Assembly: GCA_016719785.1 (NCBI GenBank)
Contig: JADJYJ010000032.1
Location: 1 to 64,000, forward strand
Direction of reading: 5' to 3'
Length of the DNA: 64,000 nt
Source of the DNA: Candidatus Amarolinea dominans
GTDB lineage: Bacteria; Chloroflexota; Anaerolineae; SSC4; Amarolineaceae
This document shows, piece by piece, positions 34,661 to 42,657 of this stretch. The notes below the pieces were generated by a model that was not told the DNA's origin, did not search any database, and was given only the letters and a program-made list of their open reading frames with translations. Made by a program: the position numbers and the translations under genes. Within the stretch, counting starts at the first letter, position 1. The number at the start of each line of letters is the position of its first letter.

Positions 34661-34879
34661 ATGCGCGACATGATCATTCAGATTCTGCTCGACAACGCAC
34701 CGTGGTCAACACCCGATAACAAGCGCCGGGATCGTCCCGGCATGCCAGCCTGGATGGTGCCCAACGGTCTGCTCATCCGTCACCCGGACGGTGGGTTGAT
34801 CTTTCTGCCTGCCACAGAACTGTTGGAAATGTGGCAATATGACGACCTGATGATGATTGACGCTGTGCCGGCCATGTGA
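34661..34879 (+). CDS. Small hypothetical protein, 72 residues
   Basis: A short acidic/hydrophobic protein with no signal peptide or membrane helix. It contains PAWMVPNGLLIRHPDGGLIFLPATELLEM. GGGAAAGGGAC lies about 15 bp upstream, and a small hairpin (AACAGCC/GGCTGTT, 34619-34637) precedes it. A start at the second Met (34670) is equally possible. I do not recognise a family; the even composition suggests it may be real. Confidence 0.45.
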   Translation: MRDMIIQILLDNAPWSTPDNKRRDRPGMPAWMVPNGLLIRHPDGGLIFLPATELLEMWQYDDLMMIDAVPAM

Positions 34880-34891
34880 CCTGCGGCGCCC

Positions 34892-34920
34892 GCGGCAACC
34901 AGCGGCAACCAGCGGCAACC
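34892..34920 (+). repeat. Short 10-bp tandem repeat
   Basis: Three copies of (A/C)GCGGCAACC follow each other in the gap between the 72-residue gene and the Crp/Fnr gene. The rest of this 290-bp gap contains a TATAAT at 35057-35062 that may be the -10 element of the Crp/Fnr gene. Confidence 0.6.
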
Positions 34921-35172
34921 AATAGAAGATACGTTCACATTAAGACTTGATGAGAGGTCGCCCAACGATGGCCCAAATAGCCGTAACATGCGTACTACAG
35001 GGTAAGACACTCACATTTACGCATGAGGTCAGTGCGCCGATTTGCGCGGGTTGGTGTATAATGAGACCGAGAGATGTATTTAGGACTACAAATGGCCACA
35101 CGCCATTCGCGCAAAACACGATCGGCCATAGTGCTCTTGGCGGCGGGAACATAGGGGAGACATTGTGTCATC

Positions 35173-35835
35173 ATGATTAAGAATGCAAAACAGCCATCCC
35201 TGGCACAAGTGCTGGCGCACCTACCTGATGAAGATCCGGCATTTGGTCAGGTCATCACCATCGCCAACTATCGTCGCCATGACGTCATCGCGACGCCACG
35301 CGATTTGGACCAGAAACTGCATATCCTGATGGACGGCCGTGCCCAATTGGTGTGTACCAATTCTGAAGGGCGCCGCTTGGTGTTGGCTACCCTCGAAGCA
35401 GGCGCCATCTTTGGTGAAGGCGCCCTGATTGACGGCGCGGCGCCTGCAGCCTTTGCCGAGGCCATGAGCGATTGCACGATCTGGGTGTTGCCACGTGCGG
35501 ATGCCCGCATCATGACCGTGCGCTACCCCATTTTGGGTTGGGGCCTGCTGCAAACCTTCGGCAAGCGCCTGATGCAGGTGGAATCACACCTGGAGGATGT
35601 GGCTTACAAGAAGCTGCCGGAGCGCCTGGCCGCGCTGCTGCTGGAACTGGCCGACAAGAATGACACCATCACCGGTACCAGTCACCAAGCCCTGGCCGAC
35701 CGTCTGGGTACTTATCGCGAAACGGTCAGCGCGATCCTGCGCACCTTCAAGCGCGAGGGCTGGGTGGATCTGGGCTACCGCCGCATCCGCCTGCTGGATG
35801 TGCCCGCGCTGGAACTGGCCGCTAACACCTACTAA
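35173..35835 (+). CDS. Crp/Fnr-family transcriptional regulator
   Basis: The product has 220 residues. The N-terminal cyclic-nucleotide-binding-type beta-roll has LHILMDGRAQLVCTNSEGRRLVLATLEAGAIFGEGALI. A dimer helix follows (GWGLLQTFGKRLMQVESHLEDVAYKKL), then a C-terminal Crp-type helix-turn-helix (TSHQALADRLGTYRETVSAILRTFKREGWVDL). No N-terminal Cys cluster is present, so it is not an Fnr-type iron-sulfur sensor; the ligand is unknown. A TATAAT lies about 110 bp upstream of the start. It is convergent with the Cas4-like gene. Confidence 0.85.
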   Translation: MIKNAKQPSLAQVLAHLPDEDPAFGQVITIANYRRHDVIATPRDLDQKLHILMDGRAQLVCTNSEGRRLVLATLEAGAIFGEGALIDGAAPAAFAEAMSDCTIWVLPRADARIMTVRYPILGWGLLQTFGKRLMQVESHLEDVAYKKLPERLAALLLELADKNDTITGTSHQALADRLGTYRETVSAILRTFKREGWVDLGYRRIRLLDVPALELAANTY

Positions 35836-35848
35836 CATGATGGGGTTC

Positions 35849-36406
35849 TCAGGTCAGTTTTTCATCACAGGCGTGGGCCAGGCCGCAGTGTTGACAACGC
35901 ACGGCTTCTTCATGTGAGCGCGCGACGTTGACAGACTGACGGTCAGCACGCATGGCGCTCAAGATTTCCAGGAGTTGAGCTTTGAGCGCCGGCGTATACG
36001 GAATGCGCAGCGTCACCGGGTCGCCGCTTGCCCCCTGCCCCGCGCCAGGCCGACCGGCATAGTGCAACAGGCCAAAAGCGGGCGCAACGTGCCAGGTCTC
36101 TTCGACCAACAGGCAGTAGGCCGCCAATTGTAGAATATGCCCCGGATAGGGCTGCGCCGGCCGGCGCCCGGATTTGACCTCAACCGGGACCGGTGCCGCG
36201 CCAGCCGCCACCAGGTAATCCGGCTTACCCACCAGGCCGAACTGACGGCTGATGAGCGGACGCTCCTGGCGCTGCCAGGCCCCCGTGTCGCTGTAAACCA
36301 CCTCGCCGCTGGGCAAACCGCTGGCAGCCCGCACTTGGTTGCCCAGGCGCAACAGCCACCAGCCTGCAAGCAGAGCCACCAGAAAAGCAATCAGGAGAAG
36401 AAGCAC
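35849..36406 (-). CDS. Membrane-anchored Cas4-like PD-(D/E)XK protein, C-terminal half
   Basis: The product has 185 residues. A transmembrane helix occupies residues 2-19 (LLLLIAFLVALLAGWWLL). The nuclease core is visible as FGLVGKPDYLV (Asp), VPVEVKSGR (E-x-K) and ILQLAAYCLLVEE (the Gln/Tyr helix). The C-terminus has CQHCGLAHAC, three Cys of a Cas4/AddB-type iron-sulfur cluster. The first Cys and the motif-I His are absent here; they are found in the separate protein encoded at 37242-37496. It is last in the translin operon, 47 bp after the L,D-transpeptidase. Confidence 0.75.
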   Translation of the reverse strand: MLLLLIAFLVALLAGWWLLRLGNQVRAASGLPSGEVVYSDTGAWQRQERPLISRQFGLVGKPDYLVAAGAAPVPVEVKSGRRPAQPYPGHILQLAAYCLLVEETWHVAPAFGLLHYAGRPGAGQGASGDPVTLRIPYTPALKAQLLEILSAMRADRQSVNVARSHEEAVRCQHCGLAHACDEKLT

Positions 36407-36453
36407 CGTAGAACCTCAAGAACCTCTGCGCCGCGTCACGGCCGGCGCCGCGG

Positions 36454-37245
36454 TCACAGTTGCAGGCCGCCGCCGCCGAACGGCAAGATGATCGCCGGCA
36501 CGCCCTCCGGTTGCCACGTGCTGAACCAGGCGCTGTCCTCGGGCTTCAGCCGGATGCAGCCACGCGAGGCCGGGTAGGTGCCGATGGATTCGATCTGTTG
36601 ATAGACTTTGTTGCCCTGGTTGTCGCGCACATAGGGCGCACCGTGGATCAGGATCGAGCCGTTGCTGCGGAAGAGGAACCAGCCTTCGTCCGCAAACACC
36701 CCAAACGATGAGAAAGTGCCCCAGTACACGCCCACGTAGCCGTTCCAGGCCGGTGTGCGCGTCTGTTTTTCAGGGTCGCCTGTACTGACCGGGAACAGGC
36801 GGATCGCGCCCCGTTCCGCGACGATCATCTGCTGCAAATCCTGGTCAACCACGATGAAACGACCCCCCGGGTCATAACCATAACTGCGCACCAGGGTCGC
36901 CAGTTCATCCGTGACGCCAGGCGCCGCGGCCGCAGTCGTCACGGGCGCCGCTGTCGGCGTTGCGGTCGGCAGGGGGGTGTCGGTGGGCAGAGGTGTGGGC
37001 GGCGTGGGCGTCGCGGTAAATTCTGGCGCGACGGTCGGGGTCTTGGTGGGAGTGGGCGGCAGGGACGTGGCGCGACCCAACAGGGCCATCAGCAGCCCCG
37101 GTTCTTGCGCGCCAGGCCCACTGACGCCGGCGTTCACCGCCAACGCGCCGAGCAGGGTCACGGCCACCAGCAGGAGCCACAAACCCATTTTGAGTGTGCG
37201 GCGCCGGCGTGGCGGCGCGGACGTCACCATGTCAGTTTCGTTCAT
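36454..37245 (-). CDS. L,D-transpeptidase (YkuD domain), membrane-anchored
   Basis: The product has 263 residues. The N-terminus is basic, followed by one membrane helix (LWLLLVAVTLLGALAVNAG), a Thr/Pro-rich linker (repeated TPT and PTDTPLP), and a YkuD domain with GRFIVVDQDLQQMIV, the His in SILIHGAPY and the catalytic Cys in SRGCIRL. It crosslinks peptidoglycan or attaches proteins to it. Its ATG overlaps the stop of the upstream Cas4-like N-half gene by ATGA, indicating coupled translation. Confidence 0.85.
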   Translation of the reverse strand: MNETDMVTSAPPRRRRTLKMGLWLLLVAVTLLGALAVNAGVSGPGAQEPGLLMALLGRATSLPPTPTKTPTVAPEFTATPTPPTPLPTDTPLPTATPTAAPVTTAAAAPGVTDELATLVRSYGYDPGGRFIVVDQDLQQMIVAERGAIRLFPVSTGDPEKQTRTPAWNGYVGVYWGTFSSFGVFADEGWFLFRSNGSILIHGAPYVRDNQGNKVYQQIESIGTYPASRGCIRLKPEDSAWFSTWQPEGVPAIILPFGGGGLQL

Positions 37246-37496
37246 GATCCTCGTGTCAGGGTAAAGAGAAATGCGAGAAATGCGAGTAGGGCCGCGACCA
37301 GCAAGATGATGCCAACCTGACGTGCGCGGGCGGCCCAGATCACGCGCCGGCCATGCTGGCGATGCACCCGCGTGCCAGCGTTCATCTCCCCCACGTTCGT
37401 GGAAGGGACATCCAGGACACGCGCCAGCCACCAGGCGCGCTGGCAAAAGACATATTGACCGATGTCACTGGCGCGGATCAGCCTATCCTGGCTCAT
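37242..37496 (-). CDS. Cas4-like N-terminal half with C-terminal membrane helix
   Basis: The product has 84 residues from ATG 37496, which has AGGTGA upstream. The sequence RASDIGQYVFCQRAWWL has the Cas4/RecB N-terminal Cys signature, and MNAGTRVHRQHGR carries the motif-I His. A single membrane helix (VGIILLVAALLAFLAFLFTL) follows. These are exactly the Cas4 elements missing from the protein encoded at 35849-36406. It overlaps the translin stop by 14 bp and the transpeptidase start by 4 bp. Two membrane-tethered halves may form one nuclease or iron-sulfur domain. Confidence 0.7.
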   Translation of the reverse strand: MSQDRLIRASDIGQYVFCQRAWWLARVLDVPSTNVGEMNAGTRVHRQHGRRVIWAARARQVGIILLVAALLAFLAFLFTLTRGS

Positions 37497-38196
37497 GCGA
37501 CTCATCACCTTCCGGCTGACCTTCGCCATCTGCGCCAAAATCCACGTCGCTGAACGCGGTCGCCAGATTGTTGACGCCCAGGCGCTGCTCGAAACTGTGC
37601 AGGGCGGCGCGCATCTGGTCTTGACGCACGGCCACGGTCAGGTCGCCGCGCGTGCGTTCCAACACGCCGCGCACCGTGTCGGTGTGACGGCGCAGGCCGC
37701 CGGTAATCGCATCGGGATAATCGAGCGCGATGAGGTGCGAGTAGACATCATCCATGATGTCGAGATAGCGCTCGGCCTCGGCCACCTCCCCGCGACGCAC
37801 CAGGTCAAGCGCAAAGCGGCGCAGCTCCGTGGTGGCCTCAGCCAGGCCGCGCAGGTAGGTGGCGCCAACCACGTGCAAGTCCAGGGGAGTGGGCAGCGGC
37901 GCCGCAGTGACGAACGCCACCACCAGGAACGCTTCAGTCACCTCTTTGAGCGCGTCCTGCGTGTAGCCCGCGTAGTACAGGTCCTGATGCACGGCCAGAT
38001 CGGTTACCATTTCCGCGGCGGCCGCCTGCGCAGTTTGCAGCAGACGCTGCGCCTCGTCGAATTCATGGCGGTGCGCGGCGCGGATCGCGTGCGCGCAGTA
38101 GCGAATCAGCTCGCGCGAGCGGCGCAGCGTCAGATCGCGCGCGTCGTTTTTCAGAGTCAGTTCGGCCTCGATGGCCGCAATCGTTTCAATCAACAT
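37483..38196 (-). CDS. Translin-family protein
   Basis: The product has 237 residues. The all-helical translin signature is clear: GLAEATTELRRFALDLVRRG, AERYLDIMDDVYSHLIALDYP and GGLRRHTDTVRGVLERTRGDLT. Prokaryotic translin/TRAX proteins bind single-stranded nucleic acid, and some have RNase activity through acidic residues in these helices. The start at 38196 is the first Met followed by family-like sequence. It heads the operon with the split Cas4-like proteins. Confidence 0.8.
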   Translation of the reverse strand: MLIETIAAIEAELTLKNDARDLTLRRSRELIRYCAHAIRAAHRHEFDEAQRLLQTAQAAAAEMVTDLAVHQDLYYAGYTQDALKEVTEAFLVVAFVTAAPLPTPLDLHVVGATYLRGLAEATTELRRFALDLVRRGEVAEAERYLDIMDDVYSHLIALDYPDAITGGLRRHTDTVRGVLERTRGDLTVAVRQDQMRAALHSFEQRLGVNNLATAFSDVDFGADGEGQPEGDESHEPG

Positions 38197-38330
38197 GACA
38201 GAATGTCCCCTGGGGTCATCCGTAGATCGTTGCGGTTGCCCTGTGTCGGCAATGCGCCGCCTGATTATAGTCGGATTAGGGGTCTCGTGCAAACGAACGG
38301 AACGAGGCGTCCCCGGAGGGTGAGCCAAAT

Positions 38331-39494
38331 TCACTCCTCGCGCCGGCGTACGAAGCGAAAGCCGCCGCCCCGCTCCACCTGTATGACGTGTCCGCGCCAG
38401 CGGATGCGCTGTGGCGAGAGCAAGGCCACCAGCAGTTGCAGAGGGAAGATCAGTTGCAGTACGATCACCAGCCAGAGGTGCCGCCAGGGAGTGGCCGTAG
38501 ACAGGTAACAGCCGTTGAGGTGGGCAAAGCTCAGCAGGCACAGCAGAAAGTAGGCCAGCACCAGGCCCAGGTTGAGCGCCGTGGGTTGCGCAAACAGCCA
38601 GGCCACCGCGAGCAGCGGCGCCACGGCCGGGACCAGCGCGACGCCGCAGAGAATCGCCACCTGCCGCGGGCGCAGATGGCGCAGGAGCGATTCACGCGGG
38701 AAGATGAACCAACGCTGCATCAGGCCCAGGTAGTGACGCGCGTCGGTGACGTGGATGCTGATGGCATGACGGAGCGGGGTTTGCACCAGGCGGTGACCGG
38801 ACGCAACCACGCGCTGCGCCACGGCAAAATCGTCCGCCAGCCACGTCTCCAGCCCATCGAAGCCGCCCAGTGCCTCGAGCAACGGGCGCCGCAGGGCGTA
38901 GAACATGCCGTTGATGGTGAAGGGCGCGCTCAGGGTGGTGTAGGGGATGTAGGTCAGCAGGCTGTTGCTGTTGACGAAGATGGCAATCAGGCGCGACCAC
39001 AGATTGTCAAAATGGACCTGGTAGGGCAGGCCAAAGACCAGGCCCACCCCCGGCTGATCGAGAAAAGGCAAGCACTGCTCCAGCTCGTCGTCCGGCAGCA
39101 TCGTGTCATCATCGAGCACGCAGACCACCTCCCCGCGGGCCGCGGCCAGGCCCTGGATCAGCTTGACGATCTTGGGATTTTGACCCTGCGCCGGCCGCGG
39201 GAGCAGCAGCAGGCGCACGGTCTGCCCCGGAAAGCGCGCTTGCAGCGATTGACAGATGGCCTGCCCCGCGGTGTCCGTATCATCCAGCAGCCAGATGAAC
39301 TCGCGCGCCAGGCAACTGCGCGCCTGCAGGTTGGCCGCCAGGCATGCGGCCAGGGTGGGGTCCCCGCTCAGGATCGGCTGTAGAATGCTGACCAGCGCCG
39401 GCGGCCGCGTCAACCGCGGCCGCGGCCGGCCGAAGAAGCGCACCACGGCCACGTGTTTCCACAGCCGATCCAGGATCAGAAGAAGTAGGAGCAC
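38331..39494 (-). CDS. GT21-type (ceramide glucosyltransferase-like) glycosyltransferase
   Basis: The product has 387 residues, starting at GTG 39494. A family-2 fold with VSILQPILSGDPTL, the DDD motif in VVCVLDDDTMLPDD, the third Asp in TWLADDFAVAQ and the Q-R-W motif in GLMQRWFIFPRE is typical of GT21/HpnI-like enzymes that glycosylate membrane lipids. C-terminal membrane helices follow. It is probably cotranscribed with the second GT21-like gene, SDR and KAS III, pointing to glycolipid synthesis. A conserved 21-bp leader precedes it. Confidence 0.8.
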   Translation of the reverse strand: MLLLLLILDRLWKHVAVVRFFGRPRPRLTRPPALVSILQPILSGDPTLAACLAANLQARSCLAREFIWLLDDTDTAGQAICQSLQARFPGQTVRLLLLPRPAQGQNPKIVKLIQGLAAARGEVVCVLDDDTMLPDDELEQCLPFLDQPGVGLVFGLPYQVHFDNLWSRLIAIFVNSNSLLTYIPYTTLSAPFTINGMFYALRRPLLEALGGFDGLETWLADDFAVAQRVVASGHRLVQTPLRHAISIHVTDARHYLGLMQRWFIFPRESLLRHLRPRQVAILCGVALVPAVAPLLAVAWLFAQPTALNLGLVLAYFLLCLLSFAHLNGCYLSTATPWRHLWLVIVLQLIFPLQLLVALLSPQRIRWRGHVIQVERGGGFRFVRRREE

Positions 39495-39502
39495 GAGGGG
39501 TT

Positions 39503-39523
39503 TTACCTTTCGTTTTTGAGATT
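39503..39523 (-). promoter_or_regulatory. Conserved 21-bp leader, copy 1
   Basis: The sequence AATCTCAAAAACGAAAGGTAA (minus strand) matches 41559-41579 with one difference. It contains the AAAGG ribosome site and lies immediately before the GT21-like gene; the other copy lies before the SDR gene of the same cluster. Confidence 0.55.
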
Positions 39524-39544
39524 ACAGGAAATGCCCTCGTGCCC

Positions 39545-40717
39545 CTACCTGGCCGCGCCGCCGCGCTGGATGCGCCAACGCTGCCCGCGCCACTCCACCT
39601 GGTCATCGGCCAGGAGAGCGCCCAGCACCTGGAACGGCGCGATCAGCGCGGTCAGCAGCAGATAGGGCCAGTGACGCCAGGGCGTGGCCGCGCGGTAGAA
39701 GCGCCGGTCAATCCAGGCCATCAGCGCGGCGAACAGCCCCAGGCTGATGCCGCTCGCCAGCGCCGCTGACCGGCGCCGTGTCAGCAGGGCGAGCAGCGCC
39801 AGCAGCCCGGGGATCAGATTGCCCACTGATGCGAGCAGCGAAACCAGGCGCTGACGTGGGGTCAGCAAGGGCAGCAGATTCTGGCGCGGGAAGATGAACC
39901 AGCGCTTCATCTGCCCGGCGTAGGCCCGGCGCGTGGCAAAGTGATTCTCGATCCGGTAGATGAGCGGCGTTTGCACGCAGCGCAGGCCGATGCCTTGCAG
40001 GCGCCAGGCCAGCATGTGGTCATCGCCGACGTGCAGACCCAGGCCATCCAGGCCGCCGGCCGCGGCAAAAATCTCACGGCGCAGGGCAAAGCAGTGACCG
40101 GTGATGGTGTACGGATCGCTCAGGTAGGTCAACGGCACATAGCTGGGCAGCGCATTGGCATTGACGAACGCGCTCATCAGGGCCGACCCATGATTGCTCC
40201 AGTCGGTGTAGCAGGCCAGCCCGAAGACGGCGCCCACGCCGGGCTGATCGAGATAGGGGAGCAGGGTCTGCAGCGCGTCAGGCGGCAGCAGCACGTCATC
40301 ATCCACAAAGCACAAGACAGCGCCGGTGGCGTGAGTCAGGCCGGCCAACAGCTTGGTCACCTTCAACGCCACACCGGCGGCCGTGTCGGGCGCGGCCAGG
40401 ATGATCTGCGCGTCCAGCCCTGAGAATTCGGCCAGGTGCGCCCGGCAAACAGCCTGTGACTCCGCATCCTCGCGATCGCAGATCAAGAGTAACTGCACGC
40501 GGCCGTCGTAGTGCAAGCGAGCGCGGGCCGCCAACACCGCCGCCAGATTGCTGGCCCCCTGCGTCACCGGCTGCAGCAGGGTAACGGCGGGCCAGGCGGC
40601 CGTGCCGCGCACCGGCGCGGGCCGCCGGAAGAAGTCCCACAGCGCCAGCGCCTTCAAGCCGCGCTCCGCCGCGTACAAGAGCAGCAAAAGCCGCGCCAGG
40701 CGATCAACCCACATCAT
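39545..40717 (-). CDS. Second GT21-type glycosyltransferase
   Basis: The product has 390 residues. ATG 40717 follows GAGGAAG; an earlier ATG at 40759 overlaps the SDR stop and cannot be ruled out. A membrane helix starts the protein, then AVTLLQPVTQGASNLAAVL, VLCFVDDDVLLPPDAL, HVGDDHMLAWRL and GQMKRWFIFPRQ. The D-D-D and K-R-W motifs place it with the ceramide glucosyltransferase/HpnI family, paralogous to the neighbouring gene. Two successive sugar transfers onto one lipid are a reasonable inference. Confidence 0.8.
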   Translation of the reverse strand: MMWVDRLARLLLLLYAAERGLKALALWDFFRRPAPVRGTAAWPAVTLLQPVTQGASNLAAVLAARARLHYDGRVQLLLICDREDAESQAVCRAHLAEFSGLDAQIILAAPDTAAGVALKVTKLLAGLTHATGAVLCFVDDDVLLPPDALQTLLPYLDQPGVGAVFGLACYTDWSNHGSALMSAFVNANALPSYVPLTYLSDPYTITGHCFALRREIFAAAGGLDGLGLHVGDDHMLAWRLQGIGLRCVQTPLIYRIENHFATRRAYAGQMKRWFIFPRQNLLPLLTPRQRLVSLLASVGNLIPGLLALLALLTRRRSAALASGISLGLFAALMAWIDRRFYRAATPWRHWPYLLLTALIAPFQVLGALLADDQVEWRGQRWRIQRGGAAR

Positions 40718-40755
40718 CTGATACTTCCTCTGATACTTTCTCTGATCGCCCACGA

Positions 40756-41553
40756 TCATGCGTCCTGCGGCGGGCGGGCGCTCATCATGCGCTGCCAGCG
40801 GTGGCGCTGCGTATGCAGGCCGCGGCGCACCAGCCCCGGCGCGAGGGCAAAGAGCCGGCGCAGCGCCTGCTCTCCCACGCCCCAGGTCACCTCGCGCTGT
40901 CCTTTGTAAAGCGCCTGCACGATGCGCTCGCCGGCCGCCTCTGGCGCATCCAGGTGAAAGCCCGGCACGCCCGACGCGGCCGCCATGCCGGCGGTCATGG
41001 CCGTGCGTACGCCAGGCGGGTAAGCCATGAGGATTTGCACCCCGGCCGGCTCCGCCTCGTAGCGCAGCGCCTCTGCGAAGCCGCGCAGGCCCATCTTGCC
41101 GGCCGCGTAGAGCGCGGCGAACGGCTGCGGGACAAAGCTCATACTGCTGCCGATGAAAATCAAGCGCCCGCGTTGCGTCTGTAGATCCGCCCAGGCCAGG
41201 CGCGTCAGCTCGATGGGCGCCAGCAGGTTGATGGCGATGGCTTGTGCCACTTGAGAAGCGGGCTGTGCGTGCAATGCGCCGCCGGCCAGCAAACCCGCGT
41301 TGTTGACCAAGATGTCCAGTGGCCCCCAGGCGGCGCGCACACTGGCCAGGAGAGCCACGCGCTGCGCCGGATCGCTCAGGTCAGCCGGCGCAACCAGGGC
41401 GGCGACGCCCAACGCTTCGATTTCAGCGGCCACGTGCTGCAAGGGCTGTGGCCGGCGGCCGCACAGCGCCACGTTTACACCGCGCCGCGCCAGGGCCTGG
41501 GCGATGCCGCGGCCAATGCCGGCGCCGCCGCCGGTGACAAGGGCATAGGGCAT
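40756..41553 (-). CDS. Short-chain dehydrogenase/reductase (lipid-type)
   Basis: The product has 265 residues with TGGGAGIGRGIAQAL (cofactor loop), ILVNNAGLL, Ser in IFIGSSMSF and the catalytic Tyr/Lys in YAAGK. It looks like the ketoreductase group that reduces 3-keto lipids, for example 3-ketodihydrosphingosine or 3-oxoacyl reductases. Its place between a KAS III gene and GT21-type genes supports a lipid substrate. The conserved AAAGG leader precedes it. Confidence 0.8.
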   Translation of the reverse strand: MPYALVTGGGAGIGRGIAQALARRGVNVALCGRRPQPLQHVAAEIEALGVAALVAPADLSDPAQRVALLASVRAAWGPLDILVNNAGLLAGGALHAQPASQVAQAIAINLLAPIELTRLAWADLQTQRGRLIFIGSSMSFVPQPFAALYAAGKMGLRGFAEALRYEAEPAGVQILMAYPPGVRTAMTAGMAAASGVPGFHLDAPEAAGERIVQALYKGQREVTWGVGEQALRRLFALAPGLVRRGLHTQRHRWQRMMSARPPQDA

Positions 41554-41558
41554 GAGGC

Positions 41559-41579
41559 TTACCTTTCGTTCTTGAGATT
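41559..41579 (-). promoter_or_regulatory. Conserved 21-bp leader, copy 2
   Basis: The minus strand reads AATCTCAAGAACGAAAGGTAA, one base different from 39503-39523, just before the SDR start. Confidence 0.55.
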
Positions 41580-41608
41580 GCCCGGGGATGCTCAGGCGGC
41601 CCCCAACC

Positions 41609-42601
41609 CTAAAAGGTCAGCGCCAGCGCGCCGAAGGTCAGCCCGGCGCCGCTGCCGACCAGGACGACGCGATCCCCACGCTGCACGCGGCCCGCGTCGT
41701 GGGCTTCGCCGAGCGCCAGGGGGATGGAGGCAGAGATGCAGTTGCCGCGTTCGGGCAGGTTGAGAAAGACTTGCTCCGGCTGAAAACCGAGGCGTGCGGT
41801 CAACAGCTCGACGCCATGACGGCTGGCCTGGTGCGGCACCACCAGGTTGACCTGCGATTTCGTCCAGGCGAGCTGGGTAAAGAAGTTCTCCAGGAAGGGG
41901 CCGATCAGCCGCGTGGCTTTCTTGAAAACGGCCGGCCCGTCCATGTGAAACATGTTCATCACCGGGGTGGTCTGGGGGTCATTGGGGTGATGCAGAGTGC
42001 CGCCGCCCAGCAGGCAGGTCAGATCGGCGCCGCTGCTGTAGGTGACCACCTGGCTGTGCCAGATCGCGCTGCTCTCCTGCGGCGCGGCCGGCGTGATGAT
42101 GGCGGCTGCGGCCGCATCGCCAAAGAGGACGGCGCTCTCCCATTCCAGGGGGTTGAGCGAGCGCGAGGCTAGTTCGCTGCTGACGATCAGGACGCGCCGA
42201 TAGAGGCCGCCCGCAACCAGGTGCGCGGCCGCTTGCAGCGCGACGAGAAAGCTCAGGCAGGTGGCGTTGACATCGAAGCACGCGCTGGCGCCGTCGGGCG
42301 CGCCCAACTCACGCTGGATGAGCGCGGCGGTGCAGGGAATGGCTTGCTGCGGCGCGCTGGAGGCTCCGATTATGGCGTCCAGGTCGGCGGGCGCGAGGCC
42401 GGCGCGCGCCAACGCCATGCGCGCCGCGGCCACGCCCATGCTGACGGAGGTTTCAGCAGTGGCGTAACGGCGCTCACGCACCCCGGTGGTGCGCTCGACC
42501 CAACCGCTGGGGATGTTGAGTTGGGCCTCGAGTTCGGCGCTGGTGACGCGCCGCGCCGGCAAGTACCATCCCAGCCCGGCGATTCTGACGGGTAGTTTCA
42601 T
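41609..42601 (-). CDS. 3-oxoacyl-ACP synthase III-like enzyme
   Basis: The product has 330 residues from ATG 42601 with AGGA upstream. It has a thiolase fold with active-site Cys115 in DVNATCLSFLVAL, His in VVPHQAS and Asn in PERGNCISASIPLAL, the complete Cys-His-Asn triad of KAS III/FabH-like enzymes. These start acyl chains or condense two acyl thioesters (OleA-like). Its cluster context with SDR and lipid glycosyltransferases suggests a role in building an unusual lipid rather than general fatty-acid initiation. Confidence 0.85.
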   Translation of the reverse strand: MKLPVRIAGLGWYLPARRVTSAELEAQLNIPSGWVERTTGVRERRYATAETSVSMGVAAARMALARAGLAPADLDAIIGASSAPQQAIPCTAALIQRELGAPDGASACFDVNATCLSFLVALQAAAHLVAGGLYRRVLIVSSELASRSLNPLEWESAVLFGDAAAAAIITPAAPQESSAIWHSQVVTYSSGADLTCLLGGGTLHHPNDPQTTPVMNMFHMDGPAVFKKATRLIGPFLENFFTQLAWTKSQVNLVVPHQASRHGVELLTARLGFQPEQVFLNLPERGNCISASIPLALGEAHDAGRVQRGDRVVLVGSGAGLTFGALALTF

Positions 42602-42657
42602 CGGTAGATCCTGAAAAGATCGAGAGTTGCCAACTTTCACAAAGCGAGCAATTCTAT

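Noticed and set aside
35849..37496. Treating the Cas4-like genes as part of the CRISPR system at 6557
   Set aside because: They are about 29 kb away, membrane-bound, split in two and embedded in a translin/transpeptidase operon with no cas1 or cas2.
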